Shown: one piece after another, positions 5,719 to 6,933 of the stretch
How positions within the stretch are numbered: the first letter of the stretch is position 1
Layout of the letters: every line of letters starts with the position of its first letter
Origin: Gammaproteobacteria bacterium
GTDB lineage: Bacteria; Pseudomonadota; Gammaproteobacteria; Pseudomonadales; Pseudomonadaceae
Reading direction: 5' to 3'
Length of the DNA stretch: 6,933 bases
Assembly (NCBI GenBank): GCA_012735335.1
Contig: JAAYHO010000332.1
Coordinates: forward strand, 1 to 6,933
Translations under genes and position numbers: made by a program
Notes under the pieces: model-generated
The model's input: only the letters and a program-made list of their open reading frames with translations
Databases searched by the model: none
What the model was told of the DNA's origin: nothing

Positions 5719-6315
5719 ATGAGCGAGCGTCTCTATCTGTTTACCCGCTTCGAGCGCTTCTGGCACTGGTCGCAGGCGGCACTGATCATCACCCTGTTGT
5801 TCAGTGGCTTCGCCATACACAACAGCCACGCCCTGCTCGACTTTCGCACCGCGGTGGAGGTTCACGAGATAGCTGCCTGGCTACTGATCGGACTGTGGAT
5901 CTTTGCAATCTTCTGGCACTTCACTACCGGCCAGTGGAAGCAGTACATCCCAACCCTGAACAATATCCAGCGGGTGATGCTGTACTACGCCCACGGCATC
6001 TTCACTGGCGCCCCGCATCCCTACAAGGTCACCCGAGAGCGCAAGCATAACCCTCTGCAACGCATCGCCTACCTGAGCGTACTACTGCTGATTAACCCGC
6101 TGATCTGGCTGAGCGGCCTTTGCTACCTGTTCTGGGGATATTTGGACGTCTACCTGCCGGAATGGCTAGGCCTTGAGCAGGTGGCCTTGACGCACACCTT
6201 CGCAGCCTTCCTGATGCTGCTGTTCTTGATTGTGCATGTGTACTTGACCACCACCGGCCATACTCCTCTGGCACACATCAAGGCAATGATCTCCGGCTGG
6301 GAGGAGCGGCACTAG
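5719..6315 (+). CDS. Four-helix cytochrome b (b561/thiosulfate reductase type), quinol oxidase subunit for Otr
   Basis: This 198-residue protein has four membrane helices, roughly 16-36, 48-68, 114-138 and 155-178, the standard form of the di-heme b subunits of hydrogenases, formate dehydrogenases and thiosulfate reductases. Candidate heme ligands are H16 (RFWHW), H49 (VHEIAAW), H67 (FWHF), H159 (LTHTFAAF) and H173 (IVHVYL); the last pair, H-X13-H in the fourth helix, is typical. It should oxidise quinol in the inner membrane and pass electrons to the octaheme cytochrome, encoded one base upstream. AAGGAGG at 5705-5711 with a 7-base spacer is the best ribosome site in the operon and fixes ATG 5719. 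The frame is open back to 5428 only because it overlaps the cytochrome c gene. It is the last gene of the operon; no clear terminator follows. Confidence 0.9.
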   Translation: MSERLYLFTRFERFWHWSQAALIITLLFSGFAIHNSHALLDFRTAVEVHEIAAWLLIGLWIFAIFWHFTTGQWKQYIPTLNNIQRVMLYYAHGIFTGAPHPYKVTRERKHNPLQRIAYLSVLLLINPLIWLSGLCYLFWGYLDVYLPEWLGLEQVALTHTFAAFLMLLFLIVHVYLTTTGHTPLAHIKAMISGWEERH

Positions 6316-6678
6316 ACGCTGTTACTCGTAGCAACCACATCTCGGGAATATTTGCCGCCCCAAGGGCAAAAGGAGCAAGAGGTGCAGGCTAACGCCGTGC
6401 TGAGCTTCCATACGAGGGGCCTTGCCAATTGTGCACAGCGAACTCTTCAAGACCAGCACTTCGCATCCCTGTTGCGCAAGCCAGACACCATTAGAGCAAC
6501 CGACAGCATCTGCATGCCGATATCAAACAGGGCTGATGACTGGCTGGAAGGACATTGGACTCTGTTGCAAACAGGCAGTCATCGCGACTGTCCCGCTCGT
6601 TCCAGTGCCAGAGGAGTGGCTCAGGGCCGAGTTGCACTGGCGTAATCAAAAAAAGAATACCCTAACCAGTATTTCTGA
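6316..6678. other. Gene-poor region after the operon, probably decayed sequence
   Basis: No gene is supported here. Two overlapping open frames exist (6352-6645 and 6422-6682), both starting at TTG, without a convincing ribosome site or recognisable family. The second ends in WLRAELHWRNQKKN, which hints at a helical, charged tail but matches nothing I can name. A 6-bp inverted repeat, TTTGCC 6351-6356 and GGCAAA 6365-6370, lacks a T-tract. The base composition turns AT-rich near 6645-6700. This is best read as intergenic or remnant DNA separating the operon from the pilus gene fragment. Confidence 0.45.
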
Positions 6679-6933
6679 TTAAATAACAATAGTGTTGATG
6701 AAACTGCAAACACTGCTCCAGGGCTGGAGCCAGCTATCTTGATCGGGCGCAACGGCTGCGCTTGGACAGGTCCGGATAGTCAAATAATTCTCACGACAAA
6801 GACAAGGTTGATAGGCCAGTTGTTTGACCGAGCCAGGCGGCAGCGGTTGCTCGGTCAGCTGATGGAACCGCCCTTCACGTTTGAGGTTGACTGGCGCACC
6901 GACGCTGAAGAACAGGTCAGATCCCTTGCGCTC
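6679..6933 (-). pseudogene. Truncated PilT/PilU-like type IV pilus retraction ATPase fragment
   Basis: Reading the minus strand inward from the right edge, 84 residues run to a TAA at 6681-6679. The first 41 (down to base 6811) include SDLFFSVGAPVNLKREG and TEQPLPPGSVKQLAY. These match the N-terminal domain of PilT/PilU-family ATPases, where a G/A-SDLF-S-GAP motif is followed by a short beta-rich domain. After that, similarity stops: PCLCRENYLTIRTCPSAAVAP and the rest do not resemble the family, and the ATPase core (Walker A and B, Asp and His boxes) is absent. The start of the gene lies beyond the window. The gene is therefore cut off soon after its N-terminal domain, by deletion or by insertion of foreign DNA with its breakpoint near 6811, or by a frameshift whose continuation I do not see. 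If translated, it could not be a working motor. Confidence 0.65.
6715..6730. other. Short inverted repeat downstream of the pilus fragment
   Basis: GCTCCA (6715-6720) and TGGAGC (6725-6730) form a perfect 6-bp stem with loop GGGC. A second small stem, GCGCA/TGCGC at 6747-6761, lies nearby. Neither has an adjoining T-run, so they are poor terminators. They sit in the tail with no PilT/PilU similarity and may be part of the unknown DNA joined to that gene. Confidence 0.25.

Noticed and set aside
1..6933. CRISPR array, tRNA or rRNA genes, complete insertion sequence
   Set aside because: No regularly spaced repeats, cloverleaf or rRNA motifs, and no transposase with terminal inverted repeats were seen on either strand by eye.

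Overview
The window looks like chromosomal DNA of a GC-rich gammaproteobacterium, possibly a pseudomonad or relative. This rests on strong G/C bias at third codon positions, the gene families present and a type IV pilus ATPase fragment at the right edge. The organism cannot be fixed from the sequence alone. The centre is a tightly packed plus-strand operon (198-6315) that reads as a respiratory module for a sulfur oxyanion, or possibly a nitrogen oxyanion. Flanking DNA on both sides looks like unrelated or decayed genes.

Layout: (1) 1-101 is the 3' end of an unrecognised gene. (2) 102-197 is a leader with two stem-loops and the ribosome site of the next gene. (3) 198-1613 encodes a dihydrolipoamide-dehydrogenase-type flavoprotein with an intact redox disulfide. 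(4) 1615-2583 encodes a ten-helix TDT/SLAC1/TehA-type anion channel or exporter. (5) 2608-3822 encodes a second polytopic membrane protein of about ten helices, perhaps of the family I remember as TsoY (some members selenoproteins). (6) 3865-4126 is a probable decayed gene for a small exported thioredoxin-like protein, broken by in-frame stops. (7) 4146-5717 encodes an octaheme cytochrome c of the tetrathionate reductase (Otr) family, with a signal peptide and a C-terminal membrane anchor. (8) 5719-6315 encodes a four-helix b-type cytochrome of the b561/thiosulfate-reductase type. (9) 6316-6678 holds no gene I can support. (10) 6679-6933, minus strand, is a truncated PilT/PilU-like ATPase fragment.

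Working model (inference): the b-type cytochrome takes electrons from quinol and passes them to the membrane-tethered octaheme cytochrome, which reduces tetrathionate or a related oxyanion in the periplasm. The two membrane proteins may move the anionic product or substrate (for example sulfite) across the inner membrane. The flavoprotein would handle a disulfide or persulfide on the cytoplasmic side. Spacings of 1 to 24 nt and good Shine-Dalgarno sites argue for co-transcription and translational coupling. The broken thioredoxin-like gene and the truncated pilus gene suggest that the locus, or at least its right flank, has been rearranged.
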